DNA from: Echinicola arenosa
Lineage (GTDB): Bacteria > Bacteroidota > Bacteroidia > Cytophagales > Cyclobacteriaceae
NCBI RefSeq assembly: GCF_014841125.1
Contig: NZ_JACYTQ010000001.1
Coordinates: forward strand, 1 to 64,000
Reading direction: 5' to 3'
Length of the DNA stretch: 64,000 nt
The notes under the pieces were generated by a model, which was not told where the DNA came from, did not search any database, and saw nothing but the letters and a program-made list of their open reading frames with translations. Position 1 is the stretch's first letter. The number at the start of each line of letters is the position of its first letter. Shown here piece by piece: positions 7,734-19,800 of the stretch. The position numbers and the translations under genes were made by a program.

Positions 7734-8729
7734 ATGAAATTCAAATCATTTATCGGAATCGATGTAAGTAAATCTACCCTTGATGTTTATCTTAAAACCA
7801 ATCAATGCCATGCTATTTTCGAAAATAACGAACAAGGGCACCTGGAGCTGGTGGAATGGGTTATGGAAAATTCAGGATTAGTGCTAGCTAAGGAGCTTCT
7901 TTTTGGTTTTGAATCCACAGGAATCTACTCTTCAGAACTTGCTTTGTTTCTTGAAAAATATTCCCTCCCCTTTTATATCATATCAGGACTGGAATTGAAG
8001 CGGTCTTTGGGAATAAGAAGAGGAAAATCAGACAAGGCGGATTCAAAAGATATAGCCGAATATCTCTACGAAAAGCAGGAGAAACTTGTTCCCACGGTTC
8101 TTCCATCACAGACCATTCAAGATCTAAAGAAGCTATTTAATTACAGAGAGGGGCTTGTAAAAGACAGAGCGGCATATATAACCCGTATCAAAGAATATGA
8201 AACTGTCGTTTCCAAGAACAAATTAAAAGTCTACCAAAAATCCCATACTACAGTGATAGCATGTTTGGACAAGCAGATTGAAACAGTTGAAAGAGAAATA
8301 GACAGGCTTTTGCACAAGGAAGAACTGTTGCTGAATCAATACAACCTGATTAACTCTGTTAAGGGAATAGGGCCGCAAACTGCTGTTGCCCTTATCGTTT
8401 TAACAGAAGGTTTTACCTTATTCAATAGTTGGAGAAAGTTTGCCAGCTATGCAGGAACAGCGCCATTCCCTAACCAGTCCGGCACATTTAGAGGCACAAC
8501 AAGAACAAGCAAATTGGCAAATAAGAGAATAAAAACACTATTGACCCTATGTGCAGGAACAGCTATTCAATATAGTCCAGAAATGAAGATATACTACCAG
8601 AAGAGGGTAAGCGAAGGGAAAAGTAAAATGAGTACGCTTAACGTTATTAGAAATAAACTTCTTTCAAGAGCCTTTGCCGTAGTCAACCGTAATACCAACT
8701 ATGTAGACATCGTAAAATATATCAATTAA
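7734..8729 (+). CDS. IS110-family transposase
   Basis: This 331-residue protein has the two-domain IS110 layout. The N-terminal RuvC-like DEDD domain starts with FIGIDVSKSTLDVYL (first Asp at residue 10), continues with FGFESTGIYS (Glu) and has the paired Asp residues in KSDKADSKDIAEY. A coiled-coil stretch follows at about residues 150-205. The C-terminal Tnp domain has SVKGIGPQTAVALI and FASYAGTAPFPNQSG, the second holding the conserved nucleophilic Ser. IS110 enzymes are RNA-guided recombinases that use both domains. The gene is full length and appears intact, so the element may be active. Confidence 0.93.
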   Translation: MKFKSFIGIDVSKSTLDVYLKTNQCHAIFENNEQGHLELVEWVMENSGLVLAKELLFGFESTGIYSSELALFLEKYSLPFYIISGLELKRSLGIRRGKSDKADSKDIAEYLYEKQEKLVPTVLPSQTIQDLKKLFNYREGLVKDRAAYITRIKEYETVVSKNKLKVYQKSHTTVIACLDKQIETVEREIDRLLHKEELLLNQYNLINSVKGIGPQTAVALIVLTEGFTLFNSWRKFASYAGTAPFPNQSGTFRGTTRTSKLANKRIKTLLTLCAGTAIQYSPEMKIYYQKRVSEGKSKMSTLNVIRNKLLSRAFAVVNRNTNYVDIVKYIN

Positions 8730-8895
8730 AATATTTTAAATTCTTCTTGTTTTAACCTTAGAATACAGGCAGGTTTGCTTCGTTTCTTTTCATCTAAGGA
8801 AAAGAAATGAAGAGTTAAGCCTTGAAAACAGTCTTAATCACTGATAAAAACATATCCATATATTAAACTGTAAAAATAGTTATACCGATATTCTA

Positions 8896-9159
8896 TTATT
8901 TTCCCAATCTTGATTCATGATAGTCCTTTAGGTATACAAGCTGTTGAAAGGGTAAATACTCAATTAATCCATTAAAAGTAAATATGATCTGATCATCTGT
9001 TTCTTTTAGCTCCCACCCTTCTATTAAATCATAAAACATCAAAACAGATTTTTTTTGATAGGTCTTTCCGCCTTTGAATAAAACGTAGGTATCTTGTCCT
9101 TTGACCAAGCCTGTCAACATGATATTAATTACTAAAAGAAAAACATATTTCATCTCCAA
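8896..9159 (-). CDS. Small secreted protein of unknown function
   Basis: The 87-residue product begins with a plausible signal peptide, a hydrophobic stretch YVFLLVINIMLTGLV with cleavage near GQD. The mature part of about 65 residues is acidic to neutral, with a WELKETDDQIIF segment and no cysteines. I do not recognise the family. It stands alone between the right end of the IS110 element and the katG terminator. It is short but has coherent coding character. Confidence 0.5.
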   Translation of the reverse strand: MEMKYVFLLVINIMLTGLVKGQDTYVLFKGGKTYQKKSVLMFYDLIEGWELKETDDQIIFTFNGLIEYLPFQQLVYLKDYHESRLGK

Positions 9160-9190
9160 AAATTAGCTCAAAAATATCTCATAACAAAAA

Positions 9191-9214
9191 AGAGGCAACC
9201 TACCAGTTGCCTCT
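9191..9214 (-). terminator. Rho-independent terminator of katG
   Basis: A perfect 9-bp stem AGAGGCAAC/GTTGCCTCT with a 6-base loop has an A-tract on its left, which gives a U-tract on the minus strand. It lies just beyond the katG stop codon. Confidence 0.8.
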
Positions 9215-9247
9215 TTCCTCTTGGATTACAATACGACCTTAGGACTT

Positions 9248-11569
<2,322 letters not shown>

Positions 11570-11740
11570 TTAAGTTAAAAATTTATCCTCATTTCGGCAA
11601 GGTATCAGTAGCTTTGTAGATAGCTCAAAATAAATCTAATGGGTAATGCTTTCAATTCTTAATGCAAACCAGAATGTAAAACCCATTATAGGCATATCAA
11701 ATAAATAAACAGGTAATACCAAATTCGCAAAGAAGACAAA

Positions 11741-12112
11741 ATGCTTAAAGAAACAGATCAATTCTACGCCCATCAGGAAGAGCCCAACAGGTCCTGTTTA
11801 TTGGCATTGCGTAAGGTTATTCTAAGTCATGACACTGAGGTATCTGAAACCAAAAAATATGGGATGCCTTGCTTTTGCTATAGAAAAAAAATGTTTTGCT
11901 ATCTATGGACAGATAAGAAAACAAATGAACCATATCTCCTGATGGTAGAAGGCAAACACCTTGAGCATCCCAAACTGGAAACAGGGAATAGAAGTAGAAT
12001 GAAAATATTCAGGGTCAAGCCTACTGAAGATTTACCATTGGGTGATATTGTTGAAATTTTAGGTCAAGCCTTGGACCTATATAAAAATGGTGTAATTAAA
12101 ATCAAATCATAA
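11741..12112 (+). CDS. DUF1801 domain-containing protein
   Basis: The 123-residue protein fits the small cytosolic DUF1801/YdhG-like family. It has an N-terminal DQFYAHQEEPNRSCLLALRKVILSH helix, then the KKYGMPCFCYRKKMFCYL strand pair, then KPTEDLPLGDIVEILGQALDLYKNG at the C-terminus. The family has no firmly established biochemical role. It converges on the gene at 12117-12398, with four bases between the stop codons. Confidence 0.75.
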   Translation: MLKETDQFYAHQEEPNRSCLLALRKVILSHDTEVSETKKYGMPCFCYRKKMFCYLWTDKKTNEPYLLMVEGKHLEHPKLETGNRSRMKIFRVKPTEDLPLGDIVEILGQALDLYKNGVIKIKS

Positions 12113-12116
12113 ACTC

Positions 12117-12398
12117 TTAGGTCCTTTTCTTGTCTGCATGCCCAAGGTCTTTTTCTGGCGCAATTACATCGCGGACAAGCTGTTTTAGCTCCGTAATTTC
12201 CGGAAATCGCCCTTTCTCTTTGCGTGACCATATCAATTTTCCATTGGCTCTTATCTCAAAAACTCCTCCCGTCCCGGGCTTAAGTGTCAAAGCAGCCAAT
12301 TCTTGCTCAAAAGTGGTCAGCAATTCCTGCCCCATCCAAGCAGCTCTTAACATCCATCGGCATTGGGTACAATAATGTATTTCGACTTGATTATCCAT
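12117..12398 (-). CDS. SelT/SelW/SelH-family (Rdx) protein, Cys form
   Basis: This 93-residue protein has the Rdx layout: EIHYCTQCRWMLRAAWMGQELLTTF near the N-terminus, then TGGVFEIRANGKLIWSRKEKGRFPE, then a C-terminal helix. The thioredoxin-like CxxC is at Cys10 and Cys13. Family members may carry selenocysteine at the second position, but here it is Cys. The members are thought to be thiol oxidoreductases, with no defined substrate. No partner gene is evident. Confidence 0.85.
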   Translation of the reverse strand: MDNQVEIHYCTQCRWMLRAAWMGQELLTTFEQELAALTLKPGTGGVFEIRANGKLIWSRKEKGRFPEITELKQLVRDVIAPEKDLGHADKKRT

Positions 12399-12632
12399 CT
12401 CTCCCTCTATTTATAAAGGAGCAAGTTAACATTGGATTTTCTATTGCAAAAGGTTTTGCATCAATAAGCCTTCGAGCATTCTAAGCCTCTCCTGCTCATT
12501 ATGCAATCGATTACGATTCAATAGATTATTTAAATAATCATTAAATATTTCATTAATTATTTCGAATAATGAACTTTTCAGACAGTTTACTACTTATCTC
12601 TTTTCACAAACCCTAAACTGAAGAACTTAGAT

Positions 12633-13817
12633 ATGAGAAAGGCGCTACTTGCATTGGCTATTGGTGGTTTTGGTATTGGTACGACAGAATTTGTCATTAT
12701 GGGCATTTTACCTGAGATTGCCGAGGCCTTCCAAATATCCATTCCAAAAGCGGGTCACTTTATCGCTGCCTATGCCTTGGGCGTGGTGGTTGGAGCACCT
12801 ATACTGACCACTATAGGCAACAGGTGGCCGGCAAATAAAGTACTCTTTGCCTTGATGATCTGGTTCACCATCTTCAATACACTTTCGGCATTTTCCAATA
12901 ATTACACTTCTTTTCTGATCATGAGATTTCTGTCCGGGCTACCTCATGGTGCCTTTTTTGGGATAGGAGCTGTGGTAGCCGGAAAACTCTCCAATGAAGG
13001 AAAAGAAGCCCAAGCCATCTCCATTATGTTTGGAGGACTCACGGTTGCCAATGTAGTTGGCGTACCACTGGCTACCTTTCTCGGTAAACACTTTCAGTGG
13101 AACATTACTTTCCTAATCGTCGGCATCATCGGATTACTTACCTTGGCCAGTGTTAAATTATGGATGCCTACCATGGAAAAGTCTTCCTCTGGTAGCATAT
13201 CCCAGGAATTCAGCATTTTTAAGCGGTCAGAACTGTGGTTAAGTATCCTTTTGACCGCTATTGGGACTGGAGGCTTTTTTGCTTGGTACAGTTATATTGC
13301 CCCTCTGATTACCGATGTAGCAGGTCACCCAGAAACAGTGGTTCCTTATGCCATGATACTGGCAGGCCTGGGAATGGTCTTTGGTAATTTTATCGGTGCA
13401 AAACTAGCAGAAAAAATGCTTCCACTCTATGCAGTGATGATCACCTTGGTCATGATGGCCGTAATGCTTGTTGCGAACGCCTATCTGGCCACCGATAAAA
13501 CAGCCGTACTGATCATGACCTTTATCATTGGTACCGTTTCATTTTGTCTGGTTACCCCCATTCAAATTGTGATTATCAAAGCCTCCAAAGGCGCTGAAAC
13601 CTTGGGTTCTTCCCTTAATCAAAGCTCTTTCAATATTGGGAACGCTTTAGGAGCTTACCTGGCAGGTTTACCTATCGCCATGGGCTATGGTTTTACCTCT
13701 GCTGACCTGGTGGGAGCAGGTATTGCTTGTTCTGGTCTTTTTATTGCCATTGCCATCCTGATGGTCAGAAAGAAGAAAGAGAAAAAAAGAGAGCTTATGG
13801 AAGCCAGTTACTCTTAA
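12633..13817 (+). CDS. MFS transporter, DHA1 / AraJ-like
   Basis: The 394-residue protein has 12 predicted transmembrane helices. Its N-terminus, LAIGGFGIGTTEFVIMGILPEIAEAF, is typical of the arabinose-efflux/AraJ branch of drug:proton antiporters. The loop between helices 2 and 3 has NRWPANK, a weak version of the MFS motif A. The tail is basic. It acts in the inner membrane as an exporter, probably of small drugs or sugars; the substrate cannot be read from the sequence. The gene appears monocistronic. Confidence 0.88.
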   Translation: MRKALLALAIGGFGIGTTEFVIMGILPEIAEAFQISIPKAGHFIAAYALGVVVGAPILTTIGNRWPANKVLFALMIWFTIFNTLSAFSNNYTSFLIMRFLSGLPHGAFFGIGAVVAGKLSNEGKEAQAISIMFGGLTVANVVGVPLATFLGKHFQWNITFLIVGIIGLLTLASVKLWMPTMEKSSSGSISQEFSIFKRSELWLSILLTAIGTGGFFAWYSYIAPLITDVAGHPETVVPYAMILAGLGMVFGNFIGAKLAEKMLPLYAVMITLVMMAVMLVANAYLATDKTAVLIMTFIIGTVSFCLVTPIQIVIIKASKGAETLGSSLNQSSFNIGNALGAYLAGLPIAMGYGFTSADLVGAGIACSGLFIAIAILMVRKKKEKKRELMEASYS

Positions 13818-14059
13818 ACAACCTGTCATGCCAGCAAGTTATAGTCATTAACTTAAAAATCAGATACACTATTTATCTTTCCTGATTCAGTGGTTGATGT
13901 TAGAAAACATCATGCCACTGGAAACAAGGTGATCATCTCTTACCCAACAGGCTAACTTGCAACTATCCAATACCTTAAAACCCAAATATAGCATCACCAG
14001 ATGGGGAGAAACAAAAATAATTGGTAGTTTTAAATAAACACCATTTATCAAACACGCCC

Positions 14060-15151
14060 ATGAAATATGCTTTGATCCTCCTTCTTTGCTTTTGGTCAAA
14101 CAGCGCCTTTTCTCAAATTGATACTGCCACCAATGCACAAACAAAAGATATTTTACCCGAGTCAAAAACAGACCTGATATTTAACAAGGTCAACACTTTC
14201 CCCAACAACACCCAATTGGCATTTGCCTTTATTAAAAATGGCCAAACCTACTATTATGGAGTCAAAAGGCTCAATGACAGCATTGTAAGCATCAATAACA
14301 GTGAAAGTATCTTTGAAATCGGCTCAATCACCAAAGTATTTACATCCACCCTCTTGGCCTACCTGGTAGAAGAAAATAAGATTAACCTTAATGACAATAT
14401 CAATGATTTTTTACCCTTTCCCATGAAGGATGACATCAAAATCACTTTTAAGTCACTCGCTAACCACACTTCAGGACTGCCTAGAATCCCCTCCAACCTC
14501 GCCATGGCTAATCCCCAAAACCCTTATAAAGGATATGATGAAGATAAGCTAAAAGCTTATTTCACGGAAGAACTTAGCCTTCTGGACACTAGCGGAATGA
14601 AGTCACAATATTCCAATCTCGGAGTAGGCCTCTTGGGCTATACAATTGCAATAATCGAGGAAGAGGCTTATTCCGAACTACTGCAACAAAGAATTTTCGC
14701 GCCCCTACATATGAGCAGTAGTACTGCCAACAGACAAGAGATAAATAAAGGATTAGTCAAAGGACAGGGCCCCCTGGGACAGGAAACCTCCAATTGGGAC
14801 ATGGAGGTGTTAAGTGGAGCGGGTGGAATTTTATCCAATGTGGAAGACTTATCCAAGTTTGCATTGGCCCAATTTGACAGCAGCCACACTGCTTTGGCCC
14901 TGACTCGCCAAAAGACAGTTCATGTGGTCAATAATGTAGATATAGGTCTAGGATGGGCAATTATCAATAGAGAGCCTAAAAACAAATGGTGTTGGCATAA
15001 TGGCGGCACAGGTGGCTATAGTTCCTCCATGGTGATCGATATCAAAAATCAAAATGCCGTCATTATCCTTTCCAACCTTTCAGCATTTCATCCCAATAAA
15101 GGCAATATAGATCAGCTCAGTTTTGAACTAATGGAAAGTCTAGAAGAATAA
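14060..15151 (+). CDS. Serine hydrolase, class C beta-lactamase / PBP-like
   Basis: The protein is 363 residues from the ATG at 14060, with a signal peptide (ALILLLCFWSNSAFS). The three active-site motifs of the beta-lactamase/transpeptidase-like family are visible: SITK in EIGSITKVFTS, the Tyr-Ser-Asn triad in SQYSNLG, and HNGGTGG in place of KTG. The HxG form is typical of class C-related esterases and D-aminopeptidases. The likely location is the periplasm. Substrate choice between beta-lactams, D-amino peptides and esters cannot be made. It converges with the SusD gene. Confidence 0.85.
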   Translation: MKYALILLLCFWSNSAFSQIDTATNAQTKDILPESKTDLIFNKVNTFPNNTQLAFAFIKNGQTYYYGVKRLNDSIVSINNSESIFEIGSITKVFTSTLLAYLVEENKINLNDNINDFLPFPMKDDIKITFKSLANHTSGLPRIPSNLAMANPQNPYKGYDEDKLKAYFTEELSLLDTSGMKSQYSNLGVGLLGYTIAIIEEEAYSELLQQRIFAPLHMSSSTANRQEINKGLVKGQGPLGQETSNWDMEVLSGAGGILSNVEDLSKFALAQFDSSHTALALTRQKTVHVVNNVDIGLGWAIINREPKNKWCWHNGGTGGYSSSMVIDIKNQNAVIILSNLSAFHPNKGNIDQLSFELMESLEE

Positions 15152-15167
15152 ACAGAAAAAGTAAAAA

Positions 15168-15201
15168 GGCCGCACCAACAGCAAAGCTGAAGCATGCGGC
15201 C
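15168..15201 (-). terminator. Terminator of the SusC/SusD operon
   Basis: GGCCGCA at 15168-15174 pairs with TGCGGCC at 15195-15201. The A-tract at 15163-15167 makes a U-run on the minus strand after the stem. It lies about 35 bases beyond the susD stop. Confidence 0.75.
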
Positions 15202-15237
15202 CTAGGTCCCTTAAACCTATTTTATCAAATCATTGAA

Positions 15238-16821
15238 TTAATTGACATCCCAGAATAATTGGTTCGTCAGCTTATCTTCTCCCTGTACAACAGAATAATT
15301 TTCCATATTATAAGTTTGCTCAGACCCTGGATACATCCAACGAGCTGGGGGTAGACTCTGCTGATTAGAGTTATCAACCCAAAAGTCAAAATCCAACACA
15401 CCTAATCTTCTGATTTCATACCAACTTTCATTAGATTGAATGACGTTAAAATGGAGCCATTTCTGTTCTGCAATTAAAGTTAATTGCTCTTCTGGGCTAG
15501 ATGCAGCGTCCCAAGAAACTTCATCCATAGCCAAATAATTGCTAATGGAAGCATCCGTTGGTACAATAGGCGCATCAGCGTCTGCATTATTACTAATGCT
15601 TCTTAGGTATTGGTAAAAGCCAATAGACTGCCTAATTCCCTCTTCATAATGGGCTTTAGCCATAGCACTTTGGCCTTGGTTTAGATAATATTCTGCTGCA
15701 AGCTGATGTACTTCTGCTGCAGTCATAATCACACCTGGGAAATACTGATTTCTACTTAGTGTGGACCTGTTATAGAAAGAAAGAGTTTGCTCAAGAACCA
15801 AAGCATTTTGATCTGTTGGATTCATTAATGGGTCAAGTCCAAGATACTCCCCGTTCGATTCCAATCCAGGTTCAAACACATATGTCAATCTTGGGTCCTG
15901 ATTATTCACCATATGATCTAAAATCTGTTTTCCTGCTAAGTTACCATCCCAATCTTCCAATCCACTTTGGAAGTCAGTAGCACTCATTAAAGTCCCAAGG
16001 GTATGGATATGGAATAAGATGTTATCATCATTGTTGGTAACAACAGGATAATCAGTCGGATTAGAGAGAATCTCTCCAATTTCAGCAGTAGCCCTTGAAG
16101 CAAATTCACTGCTTCCACTTACCCGTGTCAGCATTCTCAATCGCAAAGAGTTGATATACTTGATCCATAAATCGATACTTCCTCTGTTGATCAAATCTTG
16201 AGTATTAAAATCAGTTTCAACAGCCGCATTGATTTCCAATGTACCCAACTCATCAGCGAAACCAGCCAAATCGTCCAGCATAGTAGTATAGATCTCTTCA
16301 GCGGTATCATAAGCAGGGTAAGACTTCGAATAATCTCCTCCATTTTGGCTTAGCATACCTGCCTCACTCCACGGGATATCACCATACAAATCCACAATTT
16401 GTTGGGTACGGTCATAGAAATAAACCGCAGCTGTAATCATAAATAGGCGGTTATCTGCCTGCTCTTGTGCAGATAGCTCATTGTAAACTTTTTGAAGCTC
16501 TCTATACTGAGCCATAAAGTTATAAAACACATCCCAACGCTCACTTACAGCAGCAGAACCTGGCACATATTGGTTTTCTACATTGACCCAGCCTACCGCT
16601 TGAGTATATCGGTTAGAAGTAATTCTTCTTACTACAAAGTAATCCCTATAACCGGGCAACACATAAAGTCTATTGGAATACATCATCCCAGTAAACTGCT
16701 TACCAACAGAAGTTTCCGCAAGTTTGGAAGGATCTGTGTAGTTATCTTCAAAGTCTGAAATTGTACAGCTAACTAAGCTGCCAACCAGAAGTATATATAT
16801 AAATAGTCTATTGATATTCAT
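15238..16821 (-). CDS. SusD/RagB-family nutrient-binding lipoprotein
   Basis: The product is a 527-residue outer membrane lipoprotein. Its signal peptide ends in a lipobox, VGSLVSC, with Cys19 as the lipidation site. The mature protein matches the SusD-like 2 branch: repeated TPR-like helices such as YFYDRTQQIVDLYGDIPWSEA, a central FQSGLEDWDG segment, and a C-terminal EQKWLHFNVIQSNESWYEIRR block. SusD proteins cap the SusC channel and capture the substrate. The gene lies 34 bases downstream of the SusC gene and is clearly cotranscribed with it. Confidence 0.92.
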   Translation of the reverse strand: MNINRLFIYILLVGSLVSCTISDFEDNYTDPSKLAETSVGKQFTGMMYSNRLYVLPGYRDYFVVRRITSNRYTQAVGWVNVENQYVPGSAAVSERWDVFYNFMAQYRELQKVYNELSAQEQADNRLFMITAAVYFYDRTQQIVDLYGDIPWSEAGMLSQNGGDYSKSYPAYDTAEEIYTTMLDDLAGFADELGTLEINAAVETDFNTQDLINRGSIDLWIKYINSLRLRMLTRVSGSSEFASRATAEIGEILSNPTDYPVVTNNDDNILFHIHTLGTLMSATDFQSGLEDWDGNLAGKQILDHMVNNQDPRLTYVFEPGLESNGEYLGLDPLMNPTDQNALVLEQTLSFYNRSTLSRNQYFPGVIMTAAEVHQLAAEYYLNQGQSAMAKAHYEEGIRQSIGFYQYLRSISNNADADAPIVPTDASISNYLAMDEVSWDAASSPEEQLTLIAEQKWLHFNVIQSNESWYEIRRLGVLDFDFWVDNSNQQSLPPARWMYPGSEQTYNMENYSVVQGEDKLTNQLFWDVN

Positions 16822-16855
16822 GTCTTAATTATATGAATTGTTCTTAAACTAGCTT

Positions 16856-19800
16856 TTAGAATCTGGCTCTTAATATTACACCATAAGTTTTAGTAGCAGG
16901 ATTAGTACCCGCACTGGTCAATGTTTGAGTCCATCTGGATCCACCGGTCAAAACTTCAGGATCTAGATCCTTGATGTTTCTGTAAAGGAAAAACAAGTTC
17001 CTTCCGAATACTGAAATATTAACATCAGAAGCCCCAAATTTGGATGAGATGTGATTAGGAATTGCATAGCTGATGGACAATTCCCGCATTTTGATATAGT
17101 CGTTATCTTTTATATAAAGCTCATACCTAGACTGACTGTATTGAGGCCCTCCCCAGTTATAAGTATTCCAGTAGTAATAAGCTTGTGAAACCACATTGCT
17201 ATTGGCAGAACCGTCAGCGATAACGCCATCCATGAGCATACCATCATGGTAAACAGTCTCTCCATTTGGACCTTGTCCAGTAGAATGGTCTACTTGAACG
17301 CCATTTCCATCTCCATCCAGATAATAGGCCAATCCTCCGCTTGCTTCATCCATATAATTCAAACTTTCTTCCGTCAGACCACGCGAGATCATCCAGTTGA
17401 TCCCTGTTGGCATTACACTACCTCCAATTTGAAAGTCCATCACAGCCGATAAAGAAAAGTTTTTGTACCTAAAGTCATTGATGATACCACCCACTGCATC
17501 CGGCATGGCATTTCCTACTTTGATCCAGTTTTGGTCATCAATTTTGTAAAGACCATTTGGTTGAACAATTTTGTCTCCATTTGCATCAGTTGCAATTGGA
17601 CGAGCATAGAAATCTCCCATTGGCTGACCCACCACTGATCTCAACTGAGCGGCATTACCATCATAATCAGCATGTAGGAGTTCTGTCGCATTATTAGCCA
17701 ATTTCTCTACTTTATTGACGTTTTTGGCAATGTTAATCACTGCATTCCATCCAAAATCTCTACTTTCTACAATTTGTCCGTTCAAGGCAAGTTCCACCCC
17801 CGTATTTCTAAGTGTACCAATATTGGTCAATACCGAAGTAGCACCGGCAGAAGATGGCAAAGTCAATGGCAAAATCTGATCTCTGATTTGTGCATTATAA
17901 TAGGATACATCCAAGCCGAAACGATTGTTGAAAAATCTAGTATCCAAACCAAATTCAAATTCATGCTTTTGCTCAGGTTTGATACCATCATTTCCAAAGC
18001 TTGAAGGAATTACGGTATAAAGTACATTGGAACCATTTGGCTGTTGCTCTCCTAGTGAGTTTTGAGTATATGCAATGTTAGCAGAATACACATCAGGATA
18101 ATTACCTACTATACCCCAAGAACCTCTCAATTTTGAGAAAGTAATGAAATCTGGCAAAGTGACTGCATCAGATATCGCAAAACTGGAGTTAACTGATGGA
18201 TAGAAAAATGTGTTGTTATTAGGGTTCATGGTAGAAATTCTATCTCTACGCAAAGTTCCTTCTAAAAACCACACTCCCTTATAATCCAAATTAACGGTTC
18301 CCATAAAAGCATCAATAACACGATCGGTACGATTAGAACCTGAGTTAGGAATATTGGTAGATGCTACGATATCGAAAAGGTTCTCAGAGCTTAAACCTCC
18401 ATTTGTACTTCTACTTATACTATTATAGCTTTCTTGTCTAGCCGTATAACCTGCCATAGCACTAAACGTCACTTCATCGGTAATTGGCTTACGGTAGTTT
18501 AGCATGACATCTCCATAGAGAATGCTGAACATTTCGGAAGTCATTCCAAAAGACCCTGAAGGGCCAAACGCCAATGGTCTCTCTGTTGAACGAGAATCTT
18601 CTGAATATCTACTGGTAATGTCAGTGGAAACCCGAGCTCTTAAATTCAATCCTTCCGTGATATCTATTGTATTCGTTAAACTACCAATCACACGGTTACT
18701 GGTCTCATCCAAGTAATGCTTATTTACTCTCCAAACATAATCCGCTATATCTGATAAGAACCCATTTCCCGATATGTTCTCATCTGGAGTCAAACTTTGG
18801 TTATTACCAGTTACAAACCGATAACCTCTACTTGTCTGATATTTATCCAAATACCATGCACCATTATCAAAACGGGTCATCATACCTGTAAAGTTATTAA
18901 TCATTCGGTCAATGGAATAAGGACGGTTCTTGGTGTTTTGATTGATATAGTTGATCATCAAATCCGTCTTAACCTTCTTGCTAACCTTGTAAGATGAGTT
19001 AAGGTTAAGGATGTTCTTGCTGTTTTTAGAGTTCAAACTCAATGCCTCATTATCCTGACGAGTAAGTGACAAACGGAAACTTCCTTTGTCGGTAGCATTG
19101 GAAATGGCCACGTTTACTTGAGAACTAATAGGATCATTGAACAATGCAGCATAGTTATCTTCCTGAGCCACGTAAGGTCTTGATATTCCATCCCAGGCCA
19201 ACATCGGCTGTCCATCAAATGCAGGGCCGAAGTTTGTAGTTGTATTGGGAACGGTCCTTACACCATCTTCGGTATAATTAAATCCATCTTCCGATTGACC
19301 TAAATCCTGAATATGGGATGGCATACCTGGCCCTCTTACATTCTGGTATCTTGGCAAGTACGCAATTTGATCGACCGCAAAGTTTGCGTTAAAGTCTACT
19401 CTGATTCCTTTTTCTCCTGCCTTACCTTTTTTGGTAGTGATCAAAACCACACCATTTACCGCCTCTGAACCATACAATGCTGCCGCAGACGCTCCTTTCA
19501 AAATTGAAATATTATCAACATCAGCTGGGTTGATGTCCAAAAGGCCGTTACCTCTTAGACGCTGGTCACCCCAATAGTTGTTGTTGGTCACTTCCTCATT
19601 TCGGATAGGCACACCATCCAAAACGATCAAAGGCTGGTTTTTACCTGTTATGGAGTTTACACCACGTATTTGGATGTTAACGGCCGAAGTCGCACCACCG
19701 GCACCTGTAGCAATTTTTACCCCTGGAGCTTTACCATATAATGCTGTCGCCAAGTTTGGTGTCGCTACTTTCACCAATTCATCAGATTTAATAGTACTGG

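Larger units (their letters stand above)
7260..8764 (+). mobile_element. IS110-family insertion sequence (left end approximate)
   Basis: The element contains a DEDD transposase gene (7734-8729) preceded by a long non-coding leader and followed by only about 35 bases, as expected for the IS110 group, which keeps its bridge RNA at the 5' side. I place the right boundary at the AT dinucleotide 8763-8764. There, sequence matching one RNA loop (TTAGAAT, 8758-8764) meets sequence complementary to the other loop (8763-8771). The left boundary is not resolved; AT dinucleotides at 7260-7261, 7263-7264 and 7281-7282 are possible. IS110 elements lack terminal inverted repeats, so none are expected. Confidence 0.6.
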
